Position numbers and translations under genes: made by a program. Below the pieces are notes generated by a model that made no database searches, had not been told where the DNA came from, and worked only from the letters and a program-made list of their open reading frames with translations. A DNA stretch of 64,000 bases from an uncultured Paracoccaceae bacterium (GTDB taxonomy: Bacteria; Pseudomonadota; Alphaproteobacteria; Rhodobacterales; Rhodobacteraceae), in assembly GCA_947493335.1 (NCBI GenBank), contig CANLQO010000001.1:1981502-2045501 (forward strand). Direction: 5' to 3'. Position 1 is the stretch's first letter. Each line of letters starts with the position of its first letter. Below, one piece after another: positions 17,988 through 26,485 of the stretch.

Positions 17988-18149
17988 ATGGCTGACAAAT
18001 GGGATGAACTGAAGAAGACAGAGAGCTACGCAAAGTGGGACAATTGGGACGCTCGGCCCAAGCGGAAACCGTTGCCTTTACTGAATTATGCGTCCGCGAT
18101 TGTCTTTGGCCTCGCGACGCTGGTCGAAGCATCGGGCACGATGATCTGA
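17988..18149 (+). CDS. 53-codon small protein, function unknown
   Basis: A short open frame with a good upstream purine stretch (GGGGAAAG, 4 nt before the ATG). It encodes 53 residues: a highly charged Trp-containing N-terminus (MADKWDELKKTESYAKWDNW), a basic hinge (RPKRKP), then a weakly hydrophobic stretch (LNYASAIVFGLATLVEASG). It could be a small membrane-associated protein. Evidence is the ribosome site, coding-like composition and position between usp and the convergent priA; no family is recognised. Confidence 0.55.
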   Translation: MADKWDELKKTESYAKWDNWDARPKRKPLPLLNYASAIVFGLATLVEASGTMI

Positions 18150-18183
18150 ACGCCTTGGCTGCGTCCAAAGACCGCGCGTCTAT

Positions 18184-20406
18184 CTAGTAAAAGCTTTGCG
18201 GGTCGATATCGATCGACAGGCGCAAATTGCTGGGCAGCCGAAACTGCCCAGCCCAATCCGCCAGCGCCTTTTGCAGTGGCGCGGCCTTTTCGGCCTTCAC
18301 CAATAGCCGCACACGGTGCCGCCCTCTGATCCGCGCGATGGGGGCCGGTGCCGGACCAAAGACCTGCGCGCCGATCGCGCGCAGCGGTTGATCCCGCCGG
18401 GCCATCTCGGCCCCCAGATCAAAGACCTCTTGCACGTTCGGACTGCTCAGCACGATCCCGGCCATGCGACCATAGGGCGGCACGCCTGCGGCCTTGCGCT
18501 CTGCCGCCTCTGCGGCCCAGAACTGCTCTTCATCGCCCGCAATGATCGCGCGGATCACCGCGTGTTCAGGCTGATAGGTCTGCATCAAAGCCTCGCCCGG
18601 GGCCTCTGCCCGCCCCGCACGCCCCGCCACTTGCCGCATCAACTGAAACGTGCGTTCTGCCGCGCGCAAATCTGACCCCTGCAGCCCCAGATCGGCGTCA
18701 ATCACGCCCACCAGCGTCAGCTTGGGAAAGTTGTGGCCCTTGGCGACCAGTTGCGTACCGATGATAATATCGGCCCCACCTTCGGCAATCTCGGCGATAT
18801 GCGCCTTCATTGCGCGGGCCGATCCATAAAGATCGCTCGACAGCACTACGACCTTTGCGTCGGGGAAAAGCTCTGTGACCTCCTCGCCCATCCGTTCCAC
18901 GCCCGGTCCCACGGCGCTTAATCGGTCCTCGGCCTCGCAATGGGGGCAGATGGTCGGCATCGGCTTGGTCTCGCCGCACTGGTGGCACATCAACCGCTTG
19001 AGGAACCGGTGTTCCACCATGCGCGCGTCACATTGATCGCAACCAATCTGGTGCCCGCAGGCCCGACACAGCGTAATTGGCGCGTAGCCCCGGCGATTGA
19101 GGAAAATCAGCGATTGCTCGCCCTTCTCCAGCCTCGCCCGGATCGCGCCCTGCATGGTGGGGGACACCCATTTGCCCCCCGGCAGGTCCTCGACCCGCAT
19201 ATCAATCGCGCCCATCTTCGGCATCACCGCAGGGCCGAACCGGCTGGTCAGTTCCAGCCTTGCGTATTTGCCCGCCTCGACATTGGCCCAGCTTTCAAGG
19301 CTTGGCGTGGCGCTGGCCAGCACCACCTGCGCACCATTCAGGCTCGCGCGCAGCACCGCCATGTCGCGGGCATTATAAAGTACGCCGTCCTCTTGCTTGT
19401 AGGATGTGTCGTGTTCCTCATCCACGACGATCAGCCCCAGATCGCGGTAGGGCAGAAACAGCGCCGATCTTGCCCCCACCACCAGTTGCGCGTTGCCCTG
19501 CCCGACCATGCGCCAGCAGCGCCGTCGCTCGGTCGCGGTAACGCCAGAGTGCCATTCGGCAGGCTTCATCCCGAACCGTGCTTCAACCCGGTCAATGAAC
19601 TCTCCGGTCAGCGCAATCTCGGGCAGCAGCACCAGCGCCTGCCGCTTCTTGCGCAGACACTCTGCCACGGCCTCCAGGTACACTTCGGTCTTGCCCGACC
19701 CGGTGACGCCCTTCAACAAGGTGGTGCCATAGGTGCCGGACCCTACCGCCTCGCGCAGCACTTTCGCGCCGGTCAGCTGATCCGCCGTCAGGTCCTTGCC
19801 GCCGTAATTGGGATCCAGCCTTGGGTAGGCCGTGTCGCGCGGTGCGTCCTCTTCTGCCACGGCGCCCTGTTTGACCAACCCCTTGACGACCGAGGTGCCA
19901 ACCCCGGCCATCTCGGCCAGTTCCTTCAGCGTGAACGATAGCCCGCCGTAGTCGCGCAAAGCCTCCAACACCTTGGTCCGCGCCGCCGTGATGCGGTCGG
20001 GGTCGCGATGCCCCATCCGGTAGACCTTGCGCATCGACGGCGGATCACCCAATCCCGGCGCGCGCGTGGCCTGCCGCAGCATCGCTGACATCGGCGTCAG
20101 GGTGTAGCTCGCCGCGCGGCTGAGAAACTCCATCATCTCGTCGCGCATCGGGGCCACGTCCAGCACCCGATAAGCCGCGCGGACCTTGCTGTAGTCCCAG
20201 TCACCCTTGCCCGGCCCCCAGACGACGCCCATCACCTTGCGCGGCCCAAGCGGCACCTCGACAAATGCCCCCAGAAAACAGCCCCCTTCCGGTGCCTTGT
20301 AGTCAAGCATCCGGTCAATCGGCTGGGTCGTCAGCACACCGATCAGATCGCCTTCGTTGAAATGGGTGAGGGGCATGGGTGGTCCCGCTGGTGGCAGAGC
20401 GTTCAC
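18184..20406 (-). CDS. priA: Primosomal replication-restart helicase PriA
   Basis: 3'-5' helicase that restarts collapsed replication forks. The 740-aa protein has the N-terminal 3'BD/winged-helix DNA-binding part, Walker [10 protein letters not shown] at about residue 245, the DEEH box ([15 protein letters not shown]), the zinc-binding cysteines [13 protein letters not shown] and [18 protein letters not shown], and the helicase C motif [13 protein letters not shown]. The start used is GTG at 20404-20406; an ATG at 20376 (residue 11, [15 protein letters not shown]) is equally possible. Confidence 0.97.
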   Translation of the reverse strand: MNALPPAGPPMPLTHFNEGDLIGVLTTQPIDRMLDYKAPEGGCFLGAFVEVPLGPRKVMGVVWGPGKGDWDYSKVRAAYRVLDVAPMRDEMMEFLSRAASYTLTPMSAMLRQATRAPGLGDPPSMRKVYRMGHRDPDRITAARTKVLEALRDYGGLSFTLKELAEMAGVGTSVVKGLVKQGAVAEEDAPRDTAYPRLDPNYGGKDLTADQLTGAKVLREAVGSGTYGTTLLKGVTGSGKTEVYLEAVAECLRKKRQALVLLPEIALTGEFIDRVEARFGMKPAEWHSGVTATERRRCWRMVGQGNAQLVVGARSALFLPYRDLGLIVVDEEHDTSYKQEDGVLYNARDMAVLRASLNGAQVVLASATPSLESWANVEAGKYARLELTSRFGPAVMPKMGAIDMRVEDLPGGKWVSPTMQGAIRARLEKGEQSLIFLNRRGYAPITLCRACGHQIGCDQCDARMVEHRFLKRLMCHQCGETKPMPTICPHCEAEDRLSAVGPGVERMGEEVTELFPDAKVVVLSSDLYGSARAMKAHIAEIAEGGADIIIGTQLVAKGHNFPKLTLVGVIDADLGLQGSDLRAAERTFQLMRQVAGRAGRAEAPGEALMQTYQPEHAVIRAIIAGDEEQFWAAEAAERKAAGVPPYGRMAGIVLSSPNVQEVFDLGAEMARRDQPLRAIGAQVFGPAPAPIARIRGRHRVRLLVKAEKAAPLQKALADWAGQFRLPSNLRLSIDIDPQSFY

Positions 20407-20753
20407 TTAAAGCCATTCGCGCTGGCGCTGCAAGAACATGCCGGTCGAAACCACGAGATAGCCGGGTCCATCGCCGACACGCGGGTGGGCGATCCACGAT
20501 ACCCGCTAAAGCGCTTTATGGCAGCCATGGTCATCTTCCACATCAGCGTCGCGCAAGGGTGGCAGATCGCCAACCCGTCGGGGCGGGTCGGCGATGGGCC
20601 CGGCGGGCTAAAGCCCTTGTTCCGGGCCATTCATGCGCTGACAAACGCCAAAACCCACGCCCGCCCCCACCATTCCCGCTTCGCCCTTTCCGCCACCGGC
20701 CACTTGCGCTAAACGCTCGTGTGAACGCTAACAGCCCCTCTGGGAGAGACCTC
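20407..20753. other. 347-bp divergent intergenic region between priA and transaldolase
   Basis: No gene can be supported. Both strands have open frames, but none has a ribosome site or family resemblance. It should hold the promoters of priA and of the transaldolase. A 12-bp palindrome TAAAGCGCTTTA lies at 20507-20518. A minus-strand frame of 75 codons (20403-20630) ends on the priA GTG but reads as noise. Confidence 0.5.
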
Positions 20754-21407
20754 ATGAAATTCTTCGTCGACACCGCTGAAATTGACGCCATCAAGGAACT
20801 GCACGCGCTTGGCATGGTGGACGGCGTTACCACCAACCCGTCGCTGATTGCCAAATCCGGTCGCGACATCCTCGAAGTCACGAAAGAGATTTGCGACATC
20901 GTCGATGGCCCCGTTTCCGCCGAAGTCGTGGCCCTCGACGCCGAAACCATGCTGGCCGAAGGCCGCAAGCTCGCCAAGATTGCCGACAACATCGCGGTCA
21001 AGGTGCCGCTGACATGGGCCGGTCTGCAAACCTGCAAGGCACTGACCGACGAAGGCACGATGGTCAACGTCACGCTCTGTTTCTCGGCCAATCAGGCCCT
21101 GCTGGCCGCCAAGGCAGGCGCGACCTTCATCAGCCCCTTCATCGGGCGGCTGGATGACATCAACCTCGACGGTCTGGAACTGATCGAGGATATCCGCACC
21201 ATCTATGACAACTACGGCTATGACACCCAGATCCTCGCCGCCTCAATCCGCTCGGCCAATCACATGTCCGAATGTGCCAAGATCGGCGCGGACGTGGCCA
21301 CGGCACCTCCGGGCGTGATCAAGGCAATGGCGAACCACGTGCTGACAGACAAGGGCCTTGCCGGGTTCATGGCTGACGTAGAAAAAGCCGGCATCAAAAT
21401 CCTCTGA
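20754..21407 (+). CDS. tal: Transaldolase, short FSA/TAL-like type
   Basis: Transfers a dihydroxyacetone unit between sugar phosphates in the non-oxidative pentose phosphate pathway. At 217 aa it belongs to the short transaldolase / fructose-6-phosphate-aldolase-like subfamily. It starts [20 protein letters not shown], then GVTTNPSLI; Lys83 in [13 protein letters not shown] is the Schiff-base lysine. [10 protein letters not shown] and [12 protein letters not shown] are family motifs. GGGAGAG precedes the ATG. The frame runs far upstream, but those codons are not coding. Confidence 0.95.
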   Translation: MKFFVDTAEIDAIKELHALGMVDGVTTNPSLIAKSGRDILEVTKEICDIVDGPVSAEVVALDAETMLAEGRKLAKIADNIAVKVPLTWAGLQTCKALTDEGTMVNVTLCFSANQALLAAKAGATFISPFIGRLDDINLDGLELIEDIRTIYDNYGYDTQILAASIRSANHMSECAKIGADVATAPPGVIKAMANHVLTDKGLAGFMADVEKAGIKIL

Positions 21408-21421
21408 CGTTCTAAAAATTC

Positions 21422-21461
21422 CCTAACGGCGGTCGCCGTTGCAGTGTGAACCGCCGTTAGG
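21422..21461 (+). terminator. 12-bp stem-loop after transaldolase
   Basis: CCTAACGGCGGT / ACCGCCGTTAGG, a perfect inverted repeat with a 16-nt loop, 14 nt after the stop. It lacks a T-run on the plus strand, so it may stabilise or terminate the transcript only weakly. Confidence 0.5.
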
Positions 21462-21555
21462 ACATTCGTATGCATGGTTTGTGTACCCTTTGTGCACGGG
21501 TTGCCGACGGTTTCTGCCCCAATCATCTCCCGCATTGACTCAAAAGCCGCACCCT

Positions 21556-21576
21556 CAAATTTTAGTCGAAAATTTG
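21556..21576. promoter_or_regulatory. AT-rich palindrome upstream of DUF484
   Basis: CAAATTTT-agtcg-AAAATTTG, a perfect 8+8 inverted repeat, in the AT-rich stretch 60 nt before the DUF484 start. It could be an operator or part of a promoter; no specific factor is suggested. Confidence 0.35.
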
Positions 21577-21635
21577 CTGTATGCTGTCACAGCCTCTGCT
21601 AGGTTTTGGCAAAACAAAACGCTTGAGCAGGCCAC

Positions 21636-22343
21636 ATGACAAATACACCCCTGATGGACAGTCACGTCCGTGACAAGATTATTGCCGACCCCGATCTTCT
21701 GCTGGACGATCAGGACATCATGAAGGCGCTGGTCGCCGCCAACGAACGATCAATGGGCGGCAATATCGTCGATCTGCGCGGCATCGCGATGGAACGGCTT
21801 GAGGCGCGGCTGGACCGTCTGGAAGACACGCACCGCTCGGTGATCGCTGCCGCATATGAGAACCTTGCCGGGACAAATCAGGTCCACCGCGCGGTGCTCC
21901 GGCTGCTGGATGCCACACAATTTGAGGTGTTTTTACATGACCTTAAGGGCGATGTGGCCGATACGCTGCGGGTTGACGTGATGAAGCTTGTGCTGGAAAG
22001 CCAAGAGGCAGGCGATGACCCCGCTGTCGCAAAAATGGGCGACGTGCTTTCGGTGGCAGAACCGGGGTATTGCGATGCTTACGTGACCCGCGGCAGGGAT
22101 GTACCGGTCCGGCAGGTCACGCTGCGGCAGGTCAAACCGCAAGACCAGAAAATCTATGGCGATAAGGCCGACTACATGCGGTCCGAGGCGTGTCTGAAGC
22201 TTGACTTTGGCCCCGGTCGTTTGCCCGGAATGCTGGTGATGGGATCAGAAGACCCCCACCTGTTCACACCGCAGCAAGGCACTGATCTTCTTACCTTTTT
22301 CGCGGGCGTGTTCGAGCGCACAATGCGCCGCTGGCTGTCCTAA
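21636..22343 (+). CDS. DUF484 family protein
   Basis: A 235-aa soluble protein of the DUF484 family, recognised by HVRDKIIADPDLLLDDQDIM near the N-terminus, by the GAF-like C-terminal half (LKLDFGPGRLPGMLVMGSED) and by its place just before xerC, as seen in proteobacteria with the yigA-xerC arrangement. A coiled-coil region lies at about residues 45-75 (MERLEARLDRLEDTHRSVI). The function is not established. It ends 4 nt before the xerC GTG. Confidence 0.88.
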   Translation: MTNTPLMDSHVRDKIIADPDLLLDDQDIMKALVAANERSMGGNIVDLRGIAMERLEARLDRLEDTHRSVIAAAYENLAGTNQVHRAVLRLLDATQFEVFLHDLKGDVADTLRVDVMKLVLESQEAGDDPAVAKMGDVLSVAEPGYCDAYVTRGRDVPVRQVTLRQVKPQDQKIYGDKADYMRSEACLKLDFGPGRLPGMLVMGSEDPHLFTPQQGTDLLTFFAGVFERTMRRWLS

Positions 22344-22347
22344 GGCC

Positions 22348-23262
22348 GTGATCGCCCCGGCCCTCACCGATGCATTGTCCAAATGGCTCGACCATGCGCG
22401 GGCCATCGACGACGCGGCAGAGAATACACTCAAGGCTTATCAGGCCGATGTGCTGGGGTTTCTGGCCTTCATGGGCGAACACCACGGCGGTCAGCAAGGT
22501 CTTGGCCCCATTGCAAAAATCAGCGTGAGCGACATGCGGTCCTGGATGGCGCGAGCGCGCTCCGGCGGGGTCGGAGCCCGCACGTTGGCGCGGCAACTTT
22601 CGGCGGTAAAGTCATTCTACCGCTGGCTGGCCGAACGTGAAGGGTTTGAACCCACCGCCGTCTTGTCGACCCGCGCCCCAAAGTTTCAGAAAAAGCTCCC
22701 CCGTCCTTTGGCCGAAGACGCCGCAACCGCGATGATCGAAACCGTTGAACTGCAAGCATCTGAAGCCTGGATCGCCGCAAGAGATAGCGCTGTGATTACA
22801 GTGCTTTACGGCTGCGGCCTGCGGATATCAGAGGCGTTATCGCTGACTGGTGCCGACTATCCCCTGCCCGCCACATTGCGGATCAAGGGCAAGGGTGGCA
22901 AGGAACGGATTGTGCCTGTTATCGACGCCGCGCGCGATGCTGTTTCAGACTACGTGGCACTTGCTCCATTTGACCCGCAACCCGGCGATCCGCTTTTTCG
23001 TGGCGCGCGCGGCGGGGCGCTAAACCCCCGTATCGTCCAGAAAGTGATGGAGCGTGCGCGGCTGCAACTGGGTCTGCCCGCGACAGCCACGCCGCACGCG
23101 ATGCGGCATAGTTTTGCAACACATTTGCTCAGCGCTGGCGGGGACTTACGCGCAATCCAGGAATTGCTTGGCCATGCCTCCTTATCAACCACACAGGCCT
23201 ATACCGCCGTCGACACAGCCCGCCTGCTTGAGGTTTATGACAAGGCCCATCCCCGGGCCTGA
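22348..23262 (+). CDS. xerC: Site-specific tyrosine recombinase XerC
   Basis: Resolves chromosome dimers at dif together with XerD. The 304-aa protein has a SAM-like N-terminal domain and a C-terminal catalytic domain with the full set: Arg159 (CGLRISEAL), a lysine in KGKGGKER (about 180-186), His250 and Arg253 (HAMRHSFATHLL), His276 (LLGHASLSTTQAYT) and nucleophile Tyr285. The start is a GTG at 22348. It is a housekeeping integrase in a conserved neighbourhood, not a mobile-element integrase. Confidence 0.95.
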   Translation: MIAPALTDALSKWLDHARAIDDAAENTLKAYQADVLGFLAFMGEHHGGQQGLGPIAKISVSDMRSWMARARSGGVGARTLARQLSAVKSFYRWLAEREGFEPTAVLSTRAPKFQKKLPRPLAEDAATAMIETVELQASEAWIAARDSAVITVLYGCGLRISEALSLTGADYPLPATLRIKGKGGKERIVPVIDAARDAVSDYVALAPFDPQPGDPLFRGARGGALNPRIVQKVMERARLQLGLPATATPHAMRHSFATHLLSAGGDLRAIQELLGHASLSTTQAYTAVDTARLLEVYDKAHPRA

Positions 23263-23300
23263 GGCTTGCCCTCGCCCGCAAAACCGGACATGACGCCCCC

Positions 23301-23996
23301 ATGACACTTTCCCACAAAGCCCTGCTTGTCCATTTCCTGACCGCCACAGGCGCGGTTTTTGCCATGCTGGCGATGCTGGCTGCGGTCGACAGCAACTGGT
23401 CTTTGATGTTCCTTTGGCTGGTCGTGGCCTTTGCCGTCGATGGCGTTGATGGGCCCCTTGCGCGGAAATACGACGTCAAAACCAATGCGCCGATCTTTGA
23501 CGGCGTGCTGCTTGATCTGATCATCGACTACCTCACTTACGTCTTCATTCCGGCCTTTGCACTTTATGAAAGTGGGCTGATGGATGGTTGGTCGGGCTGG
23601 GTGGCGATCATCATTATCACCTTCGCCTCAGCGCTTTATTTTGCTGACACCCGCATGAAAACAAACGATTATTCGTTCCGGGGCTTCCCCGGCTGCTGGA
23701 ACATGCTGGTCCTGGTGCTGTTCGCACTGGAGCCGCATTGGTTTATCTGCCTTGTCCTCGTTGCGGTGTTGGCGCTGGCCATGTTCCTGCCTGTGAAATT
23801 CGTCCACCCGGTCCGCACGGCGCGCTGGCGCGGCATTACATTGCCGATGGCCTTGGGGTGGGTGGTCTTTGCCGGTTGGGCAGCCTGGGTGAACTTTGCC
23901 CCTGACAGCCTTGCGCATTGGGGGCTGATGATCACGTCGATCTATCTGGTGGGCGCCGGGGCCGCGCAACAGGTGATGTATGGGCGCGACGGCTAA
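23301..23996 (+). CDS. pcs: Phosphatidylcholine synthase (CDP-alcohol phosphatidyltransferase)
   Basis: Condenses choline with CDP-diacylglycerol to make phosphatidylcholine. The 231-aa integral membrane protein has about 7-8 hydrophobic segments. Its CDP-alcohol phosphatidyltransferase motif (VDGVDGPLARKYDVKTNAPI, then FDGVLLDLIIDYLTYVFIP) carries the aspartates and the extended spacing typical of Pcs rather than of PgsA or PssA. It overlaps the convergent EamA gene by 4 nt. Confidence is high for the superfamily and good for Pcs. Confidence 0.88.
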   Translation: MTLSHKALLVHFLTATGAVFAMLAMLAAVDSNWSLMFLWLVVAFAVDGVDGPLARKYDVKTNAPIFDGVLLDLIIDYLTYVFIPAFALYESGLMDGWSGWVAIIIITFASALYFADTRMKTNDYSFRGFPGCWNMLVLVLFALEPHWFICLVLVAVLALAMFLPVKFVHPVRTARWRGITLPMALGWVVFAGWAAWVNFAPDSLAHWGLMITSIYLVGAGAAQQVMYGRDG

Positions 23997-24829
23997 AGCC
24001 GGGTCAGCGCAACACCACCCACGATCAAGATCGCTGCTGCTGCTTTTTGTCCGCCCATGCGTTCACCGAAAACCAGCCAGCCGATGAGCACAGCAAACAG
24101 GATTGAGGTTTCGCGCAGGGCCGCGACCAGCGCAATCGGCGCAACAGTCATCGCCCAGACGGCAATGGCATAGGCCCCGTATGATGCAACCGCCGCAAGG
24201 CTTCCCATGGTCCAAACATGCCTGTTTGCGACCACGACGCCCGTCCCGCGCAGTGCCAGACAGACGGGCGTAAAGAACATGGCATCCAGCACAAAAAGCC
24301 ACGCGACATAGGTCGTAGCATCCCCTGAAACCCGCGCGCCAAGCCCGTCGACAATCGAATAACCCGCTGTCATGGCCGCCGATCCCAGTGCCAAGGGGAC
24401 CAGTCTGATCCGCTCGTCCGAGCCGAAAACACCCTGCGCCATCAACAGGATACCAAAGCCAAGCGTGACAACGCCGATCAGTTCCCATCGCCCCAAAACG
24501 TCACTGAGGAAAAGCGCCGAGATGGCCAAGACGACCATGGGCGCTGCCCCGCGGGCAATGGGATAAACGCGGCTCAGGTCGCCCTGTTCATACGCATAGG
24601 CGAGGAAAAGCTTGTAGGCAGAATGAAAAATGCCGGACGCCAGAAGCCACAGCCAGACCTCTGCGCTGGGTATGGTGCGGGTCAGGGCAATGGCCAGCCC
24701 CAAGGCACCCTGCACCAGTGTCATGATCAGCATCGACGTCATCTTGGACGCGCCCAGCTTGATGATGGCATTCCATGCCGCGTGCAAAAACGCCGCGAAC
24801 AGAACCGCCGCTAAGACCCCGATGCTCAT
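23993..24829 (-). CDS. EamA/DMT-superfamily transporter
   Basis: A 278-aa protein with ten hydrophobic segments arranged as two EamA halves (residues ~5-130 and ~145-278). The first half begins LFAAFLHAAWNAIIKLGASK and the second ends ILFAVLIGWLVFGERMGGQK, where the FGE motif is common in this family. The substrate is unknown; relatives export amino acids, nucleotides or other metabolites. It is 10 nt downstream of the ogt-like gene, probably in one transcript. Confidence 0.88.
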   Translation of the reverse strand: MSIGVLAAVLFAAFLHAAWNAIIKLGASKMTSMLIMTLVQGALGLAIALTRTIPSAEVWLWLLASGIFHSAYKLFLAYAYEQGDLSRVYPIARGAAPMVVLAISALFLSDVLGRWELIGVVTLGFGILLMAQGVFGSDERIRLVPLALGSAAMTAGYSIVDGLGARVSGDATTYVAWLFVLDAMFFTPVCLALRGTGVVVANRHVWTMGSLAAVASYGAYAIAVWAMTVAPIALVAALRETSILFAVLIGWLVFGERMGGQKAAAAILIVGGVALTRL

Positions 24830-24839
24830 GCCTTTACGC

Positions 24840-25292
24840 TCAGATCAACAGTGACCCGGCCCCTTCCAGCCGCAAGAGTGACACCTTTGTCTCGACCCCG
24901 CCAGCCCCGGAATATCCACCCAGGCCGGTGGCGGAAAGGACCCTGTGACAAGGGATGAGGATGGCGATGGGATTGGCCCCACAGGCCTGCCCAATGGCCT
25001 GTGCGGAGACGCCAAGATCCGCTGCCAGATCGCCATAAGTGCGTGTTTCCCCATAAGGAATGGCGCAAAGCGCATCAGAAAAGCTTTGCTGAAACGCGGA
25101 AACACGCGGTGCAAGCGGGACAGCAAAGGGCGCAGGGTCGCCCGCGAAATAGCGGTCGAGTTCCGACTGCGCTTGCAGCAACACCGGGTCGTCGTCCAAG
25201 GCACCGCTTGCGCCCCAGTGAAGCGCGCAGATGGCGCCTTGATCGGCGGTCAGGGCAATGGTGCCCAGGGGTGTCAAGATGTCGCGCTGCAT
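24840..25292 (-). CDS. ogt: Methylated-DNA--protein-cysteine methyltransferase
   Basis: Suicide repair protein that transfers alkyl groups from O6-alkylguanine to its own cysteine. The 150-aa protein has the catalytic PCHRV with Cys115, the helix-turn-helix segment IPYGETRTYGDLAADLGVSA and QAIGQACGANPIAILIPCHR. The N-terminal domain is short. It lacks an AraC-type Ada domain, so it is the Ogt-like class. It lies 46 nt downstream of the VPLPA-CTERM gene. Confidence 0.95.
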   Translation of the reverse strand: MQRDILTPLGTIALTADQGAICALHWGASGALDDDPVLLQAQSELDRYFAGDPAPFAVPLAPRVSAFQQSFSDALCAIPYGETRTYGDLAADLGVSAQAIGQACGANPIAILIPCHRVLSATGLGGYSGAGGVETKVSLLRLEGAGSLLI

Positions 25293-25338
25293 ACCGCCAC
25301 AGGGCCACAGGCCAGAGCGGTGCGCAAGACCTGTTCGG

Positions 25339-25953
25339 TCAATCGCGTTTGCGCCGCATCATGCTGAGCCCGCCGACACCTGCCAGCAAAAGCAAGGCAG
25401 AGGCGGGCAGCGGCACATCCGGGATCGGGGCGGCTTCGCGCCACGCAATGTTGTCGATACCCAGCACATCCCCGGCCTGTGGTGTGACGATCACCTGCGC
25501 GATGTCACCAGCCAGACGCTCAAACCCGGTATAGGTCGAGAAGCTACCACCGGGAGGGCCCAGCGCCGGAAAGACCGTTTCCAAGAGCGTCCCCGCGCGG
25601 TCATAGGCCTCCAGCCGGGTCGTGCCGAAGTTCGGATCAAACAGCCCGAAACCAACATGTGTCACGTTGCGGGCGAAGTTGATCGTGATCGTATTGACGC
25701 CATAGCCGAAAAACTGGTTCTCGAAGATATCGGGATATTGTGTGAACGCCTGCGGCCGGATGATCCAGCCCGCCGCATCAACCGACATGATGCCTGACAC
25801 GATCGGACCGGCAGTGCCGACGGTTTGGCTTTCGAAGGTTTCAATGGGTGCTGAGGGTGTGAATGTCCCCGGGGCCGTAATTGGCGCGGCCAAGGCGGAA
25901 GACACAAACGCAAAGGTTGCCGCTGCGGCGGCCACTAAAATTCGTTTCATCAT
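25339..25953 (-). CDS. VPLPA-CTERM sorted surface/secreted protein
   Basis: A 204-aa exported protein. Residues 1-22 form a signal peptide (MMKRILVAAAAATFAFVSSA, cut near ALAA). The C-terminus carries the tripartite VPLPA-CTERM sorting signal: VPLPA, a hydrophobic stretch (SALLLLAGVGGLSM) and a basic tail (MRRKRD). Such proteins are cargo for an exosortase-type processing enzyme, which is not in this window. The mature domain is beta-rich and unidentified. Two adjacent ATGs are possible (25953 or 25950). A 32-nt palindrome lies upstream at 25971-26002. Confidence 0.88.
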   Translation of the reverse strand: MMKRILVAAAAATFAFVSSALAAPITAPGTFTPSAPIETFESQTVGTAGPIVSGIMSVDAAGWIIRPQAFTQYPDIFENQFFGYGVNTITINFARNVTHVGFGLFDPNFGTTRLEAYDRAGTLLETVFPALGPPGGSFSTYTGFERLAGDIAQVIVTPQAGDVLGIDNIAWREAAPIPDVPLPASALLLLAGVGGLSMMRRKRD

Positions 25954-25970
25954 GTATCACCAAATAGAAG

Positions 25971-26002
25971 TATCAAAATGCATTAAAAGTGCAGTTTTGA
26001 TA
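25971..26002 (-). promoter_or_regulatory. Imperfect palindrome in the promoter/leader of the VPLPA-CTERM gene
   Basis: TATCAAAA on one side and TTTTGATA on the other, with TGCA on both inner flanks and one unpaired base, centred about 34 nt upstream of the ATG in an AT-rich patch. Symmetry and position suggest an operator; the binding protein is unknown. Confidence 0.45.
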
Positions 26003-26038
26003 TCAGAAGCGGCTGGTTTTTTCAATCAATGGTTGAAA

Positions 26039-26485
26039 TCACCGGGTCACGCCCGCCTTGTAGGTCACGACCATCATCGTCGCCTGCATGGTCGAGATCA
26101 GCGTCTCAACGCCATTGTTCACCGCAATCGCGCGACCTTGTGTCACCATCAGGGTGCGGCCCGATTTGATCACTTCGCCCTCGCACCGGAAATGCTGGCC
26201 TTGGGCGGGGGCAAGGAAGTTGGATTTGAACTCAACCGTCAGCACCTCTGCTGCGGCGTCCATCAGGGTGAAGGCCGCATAGCCGCAGGCGCTGTCGAGC
26301 ACGGTGGTGATCACGCCAGCATGGATAAATCCGTGTTGCTGGATCAGGTCCGCGCTGAACGGAAATTCAAGCGTGACACGGCCGGGGTTAAGCGATGTCG
26401 GGGTAACACCGAAGGTCGCCATCACCCCTTGATCATCAAAGCTTTCCGCGCACCGGGCCTTCCAGTTTGGGTTGCGCGGCTCCAT
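26039..26485 (-). CDS. PaaI-family hot-dog thioesterase
   Basis: A 148-aa hot-dog-fold protein, probably an acyl-CoA thioesterase. The signature QQHGFIHAGVITTVLDSACG matches the PaaI-type HGG-like motif (here HGFIHAG), and the later stretch LTVEFKSNFLAPAQGQ is the usual second strand-helix. The start codon directly follows the ileS stop (TAA then ATG), so translation is coupled to ileS. The substrate is not predictable. Confidence 0.9.
   Translation of the reverse strand: MEPRNPNWKARCAESFDDQGVMATFGVTPTSLNPGRVTLEFPFSADLIQQHGFIHAGVITTVLDSACGYAAFTLMDAAAEVLTVEFKSNFLAPAQGQHFRCEGEVIKSGRTLMVTQGRAIAVNNGVETLISTMQATMMVVTYKAGVTR

Noticed and set aside
20403..20630. 75-codon minus-strand frame ending on the priA start (GTGA overlap)
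   Set aside because: No ribosome site, Ser/Cys/Arg-rich noise-like composition, no family; the overlap is probably chance.
22348..23262. Tyrosine recombinase as a sign of an integrated element
   Set aside because: It is XerC in the conserved DUF484-xerC context; no attachment repeats or phage genes are nearby.
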